Source: Gammaproteobacteria bacterium (lineage in GTDB: Bacteria; Pseudomonadota; Gammaproteobacteria; SZUA-152). Taken from it: a stretch of DNA of 10,265 nucleotides. The DNA lies in contig JANTGX010000054.1 in assembly GCA_024762755.1 (NCBI GenBank), positions 1 through 10,265 of the forward strand, given 5' to 3'. Shown piece after piece: positions 1-6,718 of the stretch; position 1 is the stretch's first letter; each line of letters starts with the position of its first letter. The translations under genes and the position numbers were made by a program. The notes under the pieces were generated by a model. The model was not told where the DNA came from. It worked only from the letters and a program-made list of their open reading frames with translations, and did not search any database.

Positions 1-1164
1 ATGTACAAGATCCTGACGCTCAACAACATCTCCGTCGCCGGCCTGGAACGCCTGCCACGCGAGCGCTACGAAGTGGCCTCCGAGATCCCGCATCCGGACG
101 CCATTCTGCTGCGTTCCTACAAGATGCACGAGATGGAGATCCCGCCCACCCTGAAGGCCGTGGGTCGCGCCGGAGCGGGGGTCAACAACATCCCGGTGGA
201 GAAGCTGAGCGCCATGGGGGTCCCGGTGTTCAACGCGCCGGGGGCCAACGCCAATGCCGTCAAGGAACTGGTCATCGCCGGCATGCTGTTGGCGGCGCGT
301 AACATCTGCCAGGCCTGGGATTTCGCCCGGCAGCTGGAGGGTGACGACACGGCCATCAACCGGCAGGTCGAGGCTGGCAAGAAGAACTTCGGCGGCTTCG
401 AGCTCCCCGGCCGCACCCTGGGCGTCATCGGCCTCGGCGCCATCGGCCGCAAGGTGGCCAATGCCGCCAGCGCCCTGGGCATGAACGTCATCGGATACGA
501 TCCGGGCATCACCGTCGAGGGGGCCTGGGCGCTCTCGGCCAAGGTGCAGAAGGCCGCCAGTGTCGACGACCTGCTGTCGCGGGTGGACTTCGTCACCTTT
601 CACGTCCCCCTGGTGGAGCAGACCCGGCACATGATCAATGCCGAGCGCCTGCGCTCGATGAAGGACGGCGTCGTGATCCTCAATTTCGCCCGCCAGGGCA
701 TCGTCGACGACGCCGCGGTGTGTGCCGCCATCGACGCCGGCAAGGTGTATGCCTATGTCTGCGATTTTCCCAGCAACCTGCTCAAGACTCAGCCACGGGT
801 GGTGGCCCTGCCGCACCTGGGCGCCTCCACCCGTGAGGCGGAGGACAACTGCGCCATCATGGTGGCCGAGCAGGTGCGCGCCTATCTCGAGGACGGCACT
901 ATCCACAACTCGGTCAATTTCCCCGAGGTGGCGATGCCGCGCGGCGAGGGGTATCGCCTGGCGGTGGTCAATGCCAACGTGCCGAACATGCTGGGCCAGA
1001 TTTCCAGCACGCTGGCGGACGCCGAGCTGAACATCGTCGACATGCTCAACAAGTCCCGCGGTGATCTCGCCTACACCTTGGTGGACGTGGCGCAGCCCAT
1101 CCCGGCGTTGGTGCTGTCCGCCATCGAGGCCATCGATGGCGTGCTCGCCGTGCGCGCCCTGTAA
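1..1164 (+). CDS. serA: D-3-phosphoglycerate dehydrogenase, short ACT-domain type
   Basis: A 387-residue cytosolic NAD-dependent enzyme that oxidises 3-phosphoglycerate to 3-phosphohydroxypyruvate, the first step of serine synthesis. The substrate-binding domain is split (about 1-95 and 285-310) around a Rossmann domain with G144-x-G146-xx-G149. D167 in GYDPG, after the second strand, is the usual mark of NAD preference. Catalytic Arg fits R231 in NFARQG and catalytic His fits H272 in PHLGAST. The usual active-site Glu is not where expected: aligning on the shared Phe-Pro of E. coli DVFPTEP puts N259 there. VNFPEV at 305-310 leads into a C-terminal ACT domain (about 318-387), the usual site of serine feedback. 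It lacks the intervening domain of long SerA forms. The ATG is the first base of the window, so its ribosome site and any upstream serC cannot be seen; the MYKILTLNN start fits the family. pheA follows after 49 bases. Confidence 0.92.
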   Translation: MYKILTLNNISVAGLERLPRERYEVASEIPHPDAILLRSYKMHEMEIPPTLKAVGRAGAGVNNIPVEKLSAMGVPVFNAPGANANAVKELVIAGMLLAARNICQAWDFARQLEGDDTAINRQVEAGKKNFGGFELPGRTLGVIGLGAIGRKVANAASALGMNVIGYDPGITVEGAWALSAKVQKAASVDDLLSRVDFVTFHVPLVEQTRHMINAERLRSMKDGVVILNFARQGIVDDAAVCAAIDAGKVYAYVCDFPSNLLKTQPRVVALPHLGASTREAEDNCAIMVAEQVRAYLEDGTIHNSVNFPEVAMPRGEGYRLAVVNANVPNMLGQISSTLADAELNIVDMLNKSRGDLAYTLVDVAQPIPALVLSAIEAIDGVLAVRAL

Positions 1165-1192
1165 TCCACGATTCCCGTCACCCCCAAGCCCC

Positions 1193-1202
1193 GAGAAGGA
1201 AA
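1193..1202 (+). promoter_or_regulatory. Shine-Dalgarno site of pheA
   Basis: A purine run, GAGAAGGAAA, ends 11 bases before the ATG at 1214. It supports this ATG over starts further upstream, which would lie inside serA. The spacing is slightly long. The 49-nt serA-pheA gap shows no hairpin or leader peptide, so I see no Phe attenuator. Confidence 0.6.
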
Positions 1203-1213
1203 GCCGACACGCC

Positions 1214-2308
1214 ATGACGCAATCATTGGACGACATCCGCAAACGTATCGATGCGGTGGACGCCGAGATCCAGCGCCTGATCAGCGAGCGCGCCACGTTG
1301 GCGCAGGCGGTGGCGCAGGTGAAACAGGCGACGCCGGCCGATGCGGCGGAAGCGGAAGAAGAGGTGAAGTACTACCGTCCCGAGCGCGAGGCCCAGGTGT
1401 TGCGCAAGGTACTCGAGCGCAACCAGGGTCCCCTGCCCGGTGAGGAGATGGCGCGCCTGTTTCGCGAGATTATGTCCGCCTGCCTGGCCCTGGAGCAACC
1501 GCTATCGGTGGCCTTTCTCGGCCCCGAGGGCACCTTCACCCAGGCCGCCGCGCTCAAACACTTCGGCCATTCCGTGCGTACCCAGCCCATGGCCGCCATC
1601 GACGAGGTGTTCCGCGAGGTGGAGGCGGGCAGTGCACACTTCGGCGTGGTGCCGGTGGAGAATTCCACCGAGGGGGTGATCAACCATACCCTGGACATGT
1701 TCATGCGTTCGACCCTCTCCATTTGCGGCGAGGTGGAGCTGCGTATCCACCATCACCTGCTGGGACGCGCGCGGCAGAACATTCGCAAGATCTACTCCCA
1801 TCAGCAGTCCCTGGCGCAGTGTCGGGAGTGGTTGGACAGCCATCTGCCCGATGTGGAACGCGTGGCGGTCAGCTCCAATGCCGAGGCGGCCCGACGCGCG
1901 GCCGAGGAGGAGGGCACGGCGGCCATCGCCGGCGAGGTGGCGGCGGAGATCTACGGTCTGCCCATCCTCGAGGCGAAGATCGAGGACAACCCGGACAACA
2001 CCACCCGCTTCCTCGTCATCGGCCGTCAACCGACGCCACCCAGTGGCGAGGACAAGACCTCCCTGCTGGTCTCCACGCCCAATCGCCCCGGCGCCCTGTA
2101 TCGCATGCTGGCCCCCTTCGAGCGCAACGGCATCTCCATGACCCGCATCGAGTCGCGCCCCTCGCGCCTGGCCAATTGGGAGTATGTGTTCTTCATCGAC
2201 ATCAACGGCCACGCCGAAGAGCCGCGCGTGGCCAAGGCCCTGCAGGATCTGCGCGACGAATCGCCCATGTTCAAGGTGCTCGGCTCCTATCCCAAGGCGG
2301 TCCTCTGA
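1214..2308 (+). CDS. pheA: Bifunctional chorismate mutase / prephenate dehydratase (P-protein)
   Basis: A 364-residue cytosolic enzyme that converts chorismate to prephenate and then to phenylpyruvate, committing flux to phenylalanine. Residues 1 to about 92 are an AroQ-type mutase: R11, R26, K37 and R58-E59 match the active-site Arg/Lys/Glu pattern, with an acidic Ala/Glu-rich insert at 41-50. About 97-272 is the prephenate dehydratase, with FLGPEGTF (101-108), VPVENSTEG (147-154) and the catalytic TRF motif at 264-266. About 280-364 is an ACT domain with GALY (293-296) and ESRP (313-316), the motifs that bind phenylalanine for feedback inhibition. The length matches the pseudomonad enzyme closely. 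The reading frame is open further upstream into serA, but the ATG at 1214 gives the normal N-terminus. Its stop codon shares one base with the hisC start. Because TyrA here has no mutase domain, this mutase probably supplies prephenate to both branches. Confidence 0.97.
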   Translation: MTQSLDDIRKRIDAVDAEIQRLISERATLAQAVAQVKQATPADAAEAEEEVKYYRPEREAQVLRKVLERNQGPLPGEEMARLFREIMSACLALEQPLSVAFLGPEGTFTQAAALKHFGHSVRTQPMAAIDEVFREVEAGSAHFGVVPVENSTEGVINHTLDMFMRSTLSICGEVELRIHHHLLGRARQNIRKIYSHQQSLAQCREWLDSHLPDVERVAVSSNAEAARRAAEEEGTAAIAGEVAAEIYGLPILEAKIEDNPDNTTRFLVIGRQPTPPSGEDKTSLLVSTPNRPGALYRMLAPFERNGISMTRIESRPSRLANWEYVFFIDINGHAEEPRVAKALQDLRDESPMFKVLGSYPKAVL

Positions 2309-3438
2309 TGGCTGGGCAGACGAACAATCGCTTCGACCGCTGGGCCACGCCCGGCGTGCGCGGTCTGCAGCCCTACCAGCCGGGCAAGCCCATCGACGAG
2401 CTGCAGCGCGAATACGGCATCGACGAGGTGATCAAGCTCGCCTCCAACGAAAACCCGCTGGGCCCCAGTCCGGTGGTCGCCGAGACCCTGGCCGCCAGCG
2501 TCGCCGAGCTGTCCCGCTATCCCGACGGCAATGGCTTCGCCCTCAAGCAGGCCCTGGCCGCGCACCATCGCCTGAACAGCGCACAGATCACCCTGGGCAA
2601 CGGCTCCAGCGACGTGCTCGAGTTCGTCGTCCGCGCCTTCGTCCAACCGGGCGACGAGGTGTTGTTCGCCGAGTACGCCTTCGCCATGTATCCCCTCGTC
2701 ACCCTGGCCGCCGGCGGTACCCCCGTGGCCGCGCCGGCGCGCGACTGGGGGCACGACCCGGAGGCCATGTTGGCGGCCATCACCCCGCGCACCAAGGTCG
2801 TCTTCGTCGCCAATCCCAACAATCCCACCGGCACCTGGCTGTCCGACGACGAGCTGCAGGCCTTCCTCGAGGCCGTGCCCGAACACATCGTGGTGGCGGT
2901 GGACGAGGCCTATTTCGACTACGCCAGCGACCCCGCCCTGGGCGCGCCCGATTACCCGGACGCCAGCCGCTGGCTGTCGCGCTACCCCAACCTGATGGTC
3001 ACCCGCACCTTTTCAAAGGTCTACGGCCTGGCCGGCCTGCGCGTGGGCTACGCCCTGTCGCACCCGGACCTGGCCGACCTGCTCAACCGCGTGCGCCCGC
3101 CCTTCAACGTCAACAGTCAGGCCCTGGCCGCGGCCGAGGCGGCGCTGGCCGATCAGGCGCACGTCTCACGCAGTGTGATCCTCAACGTGGAAGAGATGGC
3201 GAGGGTCACCGACGGGGTCACCGAGATGGGCCTGGAGTTCATCCCCTCGGTGGGCAATTTCGTCTCTGTCGAAGTGGGCGATTCGGCGGCGGCTGTGTAT
3301 GATGCGCTGCTGCGCGAGGGCGTCATCGTGCGTCCCCTGGCCAACTACGGCATGCCCCGCCACCTGCGCGTGACCCTGGGTCTGCCGGCGGAGAACGAGC
3401 GCTTTCTCGGCGCCCTGCGCCGGGCGCTGAAGGCCTGA
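2308..3438 (+). CDS. hisC: Histidinol-phosphate aminotransferase family (probable dual His/aromatic aminotransferase)
   Basis: A 376-residue fold-type I PLP aminotransferase. In histidine synthesis it makes histidinol phosphate from imidazole acetol phosphate with glutamate. Visible landmarks are SNENP (46-50), the phosphate-cup GNGSSD (97-102), NPNNPTG (169-175), D199 in VDEAYFDY, the Schiff-base lysine K237 in TFSK, R245 in LAGLRVGYA and the carboxylate-binding R354 in LRVTLG. The ATG at 2308 overlaps the pheA stop in the sequence TGATG, so translation is probably coupled. It sits between pheA and tyrA with no other his genes in view. HisC-family enzymes in this position are known to transaminate phenylpyruvate and 4-hydroxyphenylpyruvate, so I infer a role as the last step to Phe and Tyr, with or without the histidine step. 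The family call is firm; the substrate assignment is inference. Confidence 0.94.
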   Translation: MAGQTNNRFDRWATPGVRGLQPYQPGKPIDELQREYGIDEVIKLASNENPLGPSPVVAETLAASVAELSRYPDGNGFALKQALAAHHRLNSAQITLGNGSSDVLEFVVRAFVQPGDEVLFAEYAFAMYPLVTLAAGGTPVAAPARDWGHDPEAMLAAITPRTKVVFVANPNNPTGTWLSDDELQAFLEAVPEHIVVAVDEAYFDYASDPALGAPDYPDASRWLSRYPNLMVTRTFSKVYGLAGLRVGYALSHPDLADLLNRVRPPFNVNSQALAAAEAALADQAHVSRSVILNVEEMARVTDGVTEMGLEFIPSVGNFVSVEVGDSAAAVYDALLREGVIVRPLANYGMPRHLRVTLGLPAENERFLGALRRALKA

Positions 3439-3530
3439 GGCCGGCACGCGGGTTCTCGCCCAGGCATGGCGCCGCGGCCTGTCTCTGCCACTGGCTCGAT
3501 GCAACGCCCAATAGCATTCAAGACGGCACA
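3439..3530 (+). other. hisC-tyrA intergenic gap
   Basis: This 92-nt gap has no gene. A 6-base inverted repeat pairs AGGCCG (3438-3443, beginning in the hisC stop) with CGGCCT (3475-3480) across a 31-nt GC-rich loop. No T-run follows, so it is not an intrinsic terminator. I see no clear promoter and only a weak ribosome site (AAGACGG, 3519-3525 region) before tyrA. Confidence 0.35.
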
Positions 3531-4391
3531 ATGATCATCAAGCAACTCACCATCATCGGCGTCGGCCTCATCGGCGGCTCACTGGCCCGCGGCCTGCGTG
3601 CCGCCGGCGCCGTGCAGCGCGTGGTCGGCGCCAGTCGCGACGAGCAGCACCTGCAACGCGCACAGACCCTGGGCGTCATCGACGACTACGAGACCGACCT
3701 CGGGCGCGCGGTGGAAGGCGCCGATGTGGTCTTCATCGCCGTGCCGGTGGGCGCCATGGAGGACGTGTTACGCCGCATCGCGCCGCATCTGGCGGCCGAC
3801 ACGGTGGTCACCGACGCCGGTTCCACCAAGGCCAGCGTGATCGCGGCGGCGCGCGCGGCCTTCGGTGATCTGCCCGCCAATTTCGTCCCCGGGCACCCCA
3901 TCGCCGGTACCGAAAACAGCGGCGTCGAGGCCGCCATTCCCGATCTCTATCGCGGTCGTCGGGTGATCCTCACGCCGACCGAGGCGAGCAGCCCGGCGGC
4001 GGTGTCACGGGTGCGAGCCCTCTGGCAGGCCGTGGGTGCCGAGGTCGTGGAGACCAGCGCCGAGCATCACGACCATGTGCTCGCCGCCACCAGTCATCTG
4101 CCCCACCTGCTGGCCTTTGCCTTGGTCGATACCCTGGCCCGGCTCGATGAAAAGCAGGAGATCTTCGACTACGCGGCCGGCGGCTTCCGTGATTTCACCC
4201 GCATCGCCTCCTCGGATCCGCGCATGTGGCACGACATCTGTCTGCACAACGAGACGGCCCTGTTGGACATGCTGGACCGCTTCACCGACGATCTCTCCCG
4301 CCTGCGCCAGGCCATCGCCGAGGACGACGGCGACTATCTGCTCGAGGTGTTCAGCCGGGCCAAGGCGGCGCGGGACGAATTCTGTGGCTGA
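3531..4391 (+). CDS. tyrA: Prephenate / arogenate dehydrogenase (monofunctional TyrA)
   Basis: A 286-residue cytosolic enzyme that oxidatively decarboxylates prephenate (or L-arogenate) to 4-hydroxyphenylpyruvate (or tyrosine). The Rossmann fold starts at once with G10-x-G12-xx-G15. The end of strand 2 reads GASRDEQ (33-39), with S35-R36 rather than an Asp, suggesting NADP+ use. TDAGSTK (94-100), the catalytic-His motif GHPIAG (H122), SHLPH (188-192) and GGFRDFTR (217-224) are the substrate-pocket signatures. The C-terminal helical dimerisation domain is complete, ending at Gly286. There is no fused chorismate mutase (as in E. coli) and no fused AroA (as in pseudomonads). The ATG is chosen because MIIKQLTIIGVG is the normal beginning of the fold. 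aroA follows after 98 bases. Which substrate it prefers cannot be told from the sequence by eye. Confidence 0.95.
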   Translation: MIIKQLTIIGVGLIGGSLARGLRAAGAVQRVVGASRDEQHLQRAQTLGVIDDYETDLGRAVEGADVVFIAVPVGAMEDVLRRIAPHLAADTVVTDAGSTKASVIAAARAAFGDLPANFVPGHPIAGTENSGVEAAIPDLYRGRRVILTPTEASSPAAVSRVRALWQAVGAEVVETSAEHHDHVLAATSHLPHLLAFALVDTLARLDEKQEIFDYAAGGFRDFTRIASSDPRMWHDICLHNETALLDMLDRFTDDLSRLRQAIAEDDGDYLLEVFSRAKAARDEFCG

Positions 4392-4489
4392 AGCCTGCCG
4401 TGGGCGACGATCCACCGGCGAGGGCGGATGGCACAACGGACAATCCAGAGAGGTTCTCCCTAACCGCCGACAGACCATTGCGAGGTTTC
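4392..4489 (+). other. tyrA-aroA intergenic gap
   Basis: This 98-nt gap lies where pseudomonads have a fused protein. In the aroA frame there is no stop codon through the whole gap and back into the 3' end of tyrA (open from about 4226), but the tyrA frame is different and ends normally. A weak 4-bp stem, GTGG (4400-4403) with CCAC (4412-4415), is the only hairpin seen. I see no terminator or convincing promoter. Confidence 0.35.
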
Positions 4490-5824
4490 ATGAGTAAAGA
4501 CGTGACATTCACCGTACAGCCCGGCGGCGCCCTCGGTGGACATTTGCGGGTGCCGGGCGACAAATCCATCTCCCATCGCGCCATCATGCTCGGTGCGCTG
4601 GCCGACGGCGTGACCGAGGTGAGCGGGTTTCTCGAGGGCGAGGACAGCCTGGCGACCCTGCAGGCCTTCCGCGACATGGGGGTGCAGATCGAGGGCCCGG
4701 AGAACGGCCGCGTGGTGATCCACGGCGTGGGCCTGCATGGCCTGCAGGCACCGCCGGGGCCGCTCTATCTGGGCAATTCGGGCACCTCCATGCGCCTGCT
4801 CGCCGGTCTCCTCGCGGGGCAGCGCTTCGATAGCGTCTTGACCGGCGACGTCTCCCTCTCCGGCCGCCCCATGCGCCGTGTCACCGAGCCGTTGGCGGAG
4901 ATGGGGGCGGTGATCGGCACCACCGAGGCGGGCACCGCGCCGCTCAGCATCTGTGGCGATCAGCCATTGCACGGCATCGACTATGTCATGCCGGTGGCCA
5001 GCGCCCAGGTCAAATCCTGTCTCCTGCTGGCGGGGTTGTATGCCCGCGGCCGCACCTGCGTCACCGAGCCGGCCCCCACTCGCGACCACACGGAACGCAT
5101 GCTGGCGGGCTTCGGTTACACCGTACAGCGTGAGGGTGCCAAGGTCTGCGTCGAGGGCGGTGGGCGGCTCACGGCGAGCAACGTGGAGGTGCCGGCGGAC
5201 ATCTCGTCGGCCGCCTTCTTCATGGTCGGCGCGAGCATCGCCGAGGGCTCCGACATCACCCTCGAGCACGTGGGCATCAATCCCACGCGTACCGGGGTGA
5301 TCGAGATCCTGCGCCAGATGGGCGCGGATCTCAGCCTGAGCAACGAGCGCACCGTGGGCGGCGAGCCGGTGGCCGACATCCGCGTGCGTGCGGCGTCCTT
5401 GCGCGGTATCCACATCCCCGAGGAGCAGGTGCCGTTGGCCATCGACGAGTTCCCGGTGTTGTTCGTCGCCGCCGCCTGCGCCGCGGGTGAGACGGTGCTC
5501 ACCGGTGCCCGCGAACTGCGCGTGAAGGAGAGCGACCGCATCCAGGTGATGGCCGACGGCCTGCAGATCCTGGGCATCGACGCCCGTCCCACCGAGGACG
5601 GCATGATCATCCAGGGACGGGGTGGCGAGGCACGGCCGCTGGGAGAGGGCAGGGTGGTCAGTCATGGCGATCATCGCATCGCCATGGCCTTCGCCATGGC
5701 CGCCCTGCGCGCCAGCGGGCCCGTGGTCATCGAAAACTGCGCCAATGTCGATACCTCTTTCCCCAACTTTGTCACCTTGGCGCAGCAGGCCGGGCTGCGT
5801 ATACGGAGCGAGACCCATGAGTGA
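4490..5824 (+). CDS. aroA: 3-phosphoshikimate 1-carboxyvinyltransferase (EPSP synthase), class II by motifs
   Basis: A 444-residue cytosolic enzyme that joins phosphoenolpyruvate to shikimate 3-phosphate to give EPSP, the sixth shikimate-pathway step. Signatures are [10 protein letters not shown] (21-30), LGNSGTSMR (94-102), SGRPM (124-128), SAQVKS (171-176), RDHTE (198-202), NPTR (264-267), the catalytic region IDEFP (318-322), ESDR (347-350) and GDHRIAMA (393-400). Four of these (GDKS, SAQVK, RDHTE, NPTR) are the motif set used to define class II EPSP synthases, and the protein resembles the AroA half of the pseudomonad TyrA-AroA fusion. At the position matching E. coli G96 it keeps glycine (G98). 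The ATG at 4490 is preceded by GAGG (4482-4485), which is close but usable, and [13 protein letters not shown] is a normal N-terminus. The stop overlaps cmk by 8 bases. Confidence 0.97.
   Translation: MSKDVTFTVQPGGALGGHLRVPGDKSISHRAIMLGALADGVTEVSGFLEGEDSLATLQAFRDMGVQIEGPENGRVVIHGVGLHGLQAPPGPLYLGNSGTSMRLLAGLLAGQRFDSVLTGDVSLSGRPMRRVTEPLAEMGAVIGTTEAGTAPLSICGDQPLHGIDYVMPVASAQVKSCLLLAGLYARGRTCVTEPAPTRDHTERMLAGFGYTVQREGAKVCVEGGGRLTASNVEVPADISSAAFFMVGASIAEGSDITLEHVGINPTRTGVIEILRQMGADLSLSNERTVGGEPVADIRVRAASLRGIHIPEEQVPLAIDEFPVLFVAAACAAGETVLTGARELRVKESDRIQVMADGLQILGIDARPTEDGMIIQGRGGEARPLGEGRVVSHGDHRIAMAFAMAALRASGPVVIENCANVDTSFPNFVTLAQQAGLRIRSETHE
5805..5808 (+). promoter_or_regulatory. Shine-Dalgarno site of cmk inside aroA
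   Basis: GGAG lies 8 bases before the cmk ATG at 5817, within the last codons of aroA. It supports the ATG over the in-frame GTG at 5844, which lacks a good site and would leave almost no residues before the first beta strand. Confidence 0.55.
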
Positions 5825-6506
5825 AGCAGAACAGGACGTCCCCGTGATCACCATCGACGGCCCCACGGCCTCCGGCAAGGGCACCATCACCCGCCTGCTG
5901 GCCCAGCGCCTCGGTTGGCACATCCTCGACAGCGGCGCCCTCTACCGACTGGTGGCCCTGGCCGCGCGCAAGCACGGCATCCCCTTGAACGACGCCGAGG
6001 CCCTGCGCGACCTGGCCGAACACCTGGACGTGGAATTCGTCCCCGATGCGGCGTCGGGAGAGATTCTCACCCTGCTCGAGGGTGAGGACGTGACCGCAGA
6101 GCTCCGCACCGAGACCTGCGGCAACGACGCCTCCAAGGTGGCCGCCATCCCGGCGGTGCGCGAGGCCCTGCTGGCGCGCCAGCGGGCCTTCCGCCGCCCG
6201 CCGGGACTGGTGGCCGATGGACGCGACATGGGCACCGTGGTGTTTCCCGATGCCAGGCTCAAGATCTTTCTCACCGCGAGCGCCGAGGAGCGCGCGCGCC
6301 GCCGCTATAACCAGTTGAAACAAAAGGGATTGGATGTTAGCATGCGCGATCTTTTGGACGAGATAGCCGAACGCGATGCGCGAGATCGTGATCGGGCTGC
6401 CTCACCGCTGGTTCCCGCGGCAGACGCCATCCAGGTGGATACCTCGGACATGACCATCGATGACGTGGTGAATCGCCTGTGGGAACTGAGCCAGGAACGC
6501 CTGTGA
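5817..6506 (+). CDS. cmk: Cytidylate kinase
   Basis: A 229-residue P-loop kinase that phosphorylates CMP and dCMP with ATP, recycling pyrimidine nucleotides for RNA, DNA and phospholipid synthesis in the cytosol. The Walker A loop is GPTASGKGT (15-23). DSGALYR (38-44) and [12 protein letters not shown] (135-146) are the CMP-binding signatures, and the segment between them contains the family's CMP-binding insert. The lid region runs through RDARDRDR (186-193) followed by SPL (196-198). Length matches bacterial Cmk. Its ATG overlaps the end of aroA by 8 bases, so it is probably translated in part by ribosomes finishing aroA. The aroA-cmk-rpsA order is widely conserved in gammaproteobacteria. 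A 212-nt gap to rpsA follows. Confidence 0.97.
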   Translation: MSEAEQDVPVITIDGPTASGKGTITRLLAQRLGWHILDSGALYRLVALAARKHGIPLNDAEALRDLAEHLDVEFVPDAASGEILTLLEGEDVTAELRTETCGNDASKVAAIPAVREALLARQRAFRRPPGLVADGRDMGTVVFPDARLKIFLTASAEERARRRYNQLKQKGLDVSMRDLLDEIAERDARDRDRAASPLVPAADAIQVDTSDMTIDDVVNRLWELSQERL

Positions 6507-6550
6507 CCGACTCCCCCGAGGCCGACTTTCCCGTCCGGAGAAAATCGCGG

Positions 6551-6585
6551 TTTTTGTTGTCATATAACTCAGCATAACTGCTATT
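6551..6585 (+). promoter_or_regulatory. Possible rpsA promoter
   Basis: An AT-rich island after cmk contains TATAAC (6563-6568), one mismatch from the sigma-70 -10 consensus, a second similar box CATAAC (6573-6578) and a TTGTTG (6554-6559). No pair has ideal 16-18 spacing: TTGTTG to CATAAC is only 13, and nothing like a -35 lies correctly before TATAAC. The sequence ATAACT occurs twice exactly 10 bases apart (6564 and 6574). A promoter here is expected from biology, but the exact boxes are uncertain. Confidence 0.3.
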
Positions 6586-6669
6586 GGAGCCTGCACCAGC
6601 GGGCATTTACATAAACCTACCGCCGTTTGTCTTGTGTGTCCCGAACATGCGATCGACGGTTTTACAGAC

Positions 6670-6704
6670 TGGCGCCGCGGTCCTTCGCAGACCCGCAGAC
6701 GCCA
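6670..6704 (+). promoter_or_regulatory. Hairpin next to the rpsA ribosome site
   Basis: The lower stem pairs 6670-6674 with 6700-6704 (5 bp). An internal loop separates it from a 2-bp step (6677-6678 with 6695-6696) and, past a bulged C at 6694, a 4-bp upper stem (GGTC 6679-6682 with GACC 6690-6693) closed by a 7-nt loop. The 3' foot is the first base of the AAGGAAAG ribosome site. There is no T-run, so it is not a terminator. Its position suggests control of ribosome entry. Confidence 0.5.
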
Positions 6705-6711
6705 AGGAAAG
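6704..6711 (+). promoter_or_regulatory. Shine-Dalgarno site of rpsA
   Basis: AAGGAAAG sits 7 bases before the ATG at 6719 and fixes this as the rpsA start, giving the conserved [14 protein letters not shown]-terminus. An out-of-frame ATG at 6714 opens a two-codon frame whose TGA (6720-6722) overlaps the rpsA start codon; it is too close to the site to be used well. Confidence 0.7.
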
Positions 6712-6718
6712 AAATGCA

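Larger units (their letters stand above)
6507..6718 (+). promoter_or_regulatory. rpsA leader region
   Basis: This is the longest non-coding stretch in the window (212 nt) and is visibly more AT-rich in its middle than the neighbouring genes. It holds a possible promoter near 6551-6585 and can fold into at least two hairpins. The first pairs 6619-6625 with 6654-6660 (one mismatch); the second is at 6670-6704 and ends where the rpsA ribosome site begins. In E. coli, S1 represses its own translation through a structured rpsA leader, and this region is in the right place for the same control. No small gene is credible within it. Confidence 0.55.

Noticed and set aside
1723..2307. In-frame 5' extension of hisC into pheA
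   Set aside because: The extension translates to low-complexity Arg/Pro/Gly sequence opposite real PheA codons; the ATG at 2308 gives the normal HisC start.
4226..4489. In-frame 5' extension of aroA that could be read as a fusion remnant
   Set aside because: The extension shows no TyrA similarity because tyrA uses another frame. The ATG at 4490 has a ribosome site and the usual N-terminus. Kept only as an evolutionary remark.
4460..5923. Antisense frame of 487 codons opposite aroA
   Set aside because: It mirrors the C/G-ending codons of aroA, matches no family I recognise, has no ribosome site, and lies entirely opposite a certain gene. Long antisense frames are expected in GC-rich DNA.
6584..6718. 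45-codon upstream extension of rpsA from a TTG
   Set aside because: It lacks a ribosome site, its residues do not resemble S1, and AAGGAAAG clearly marks the ATG at 6719.
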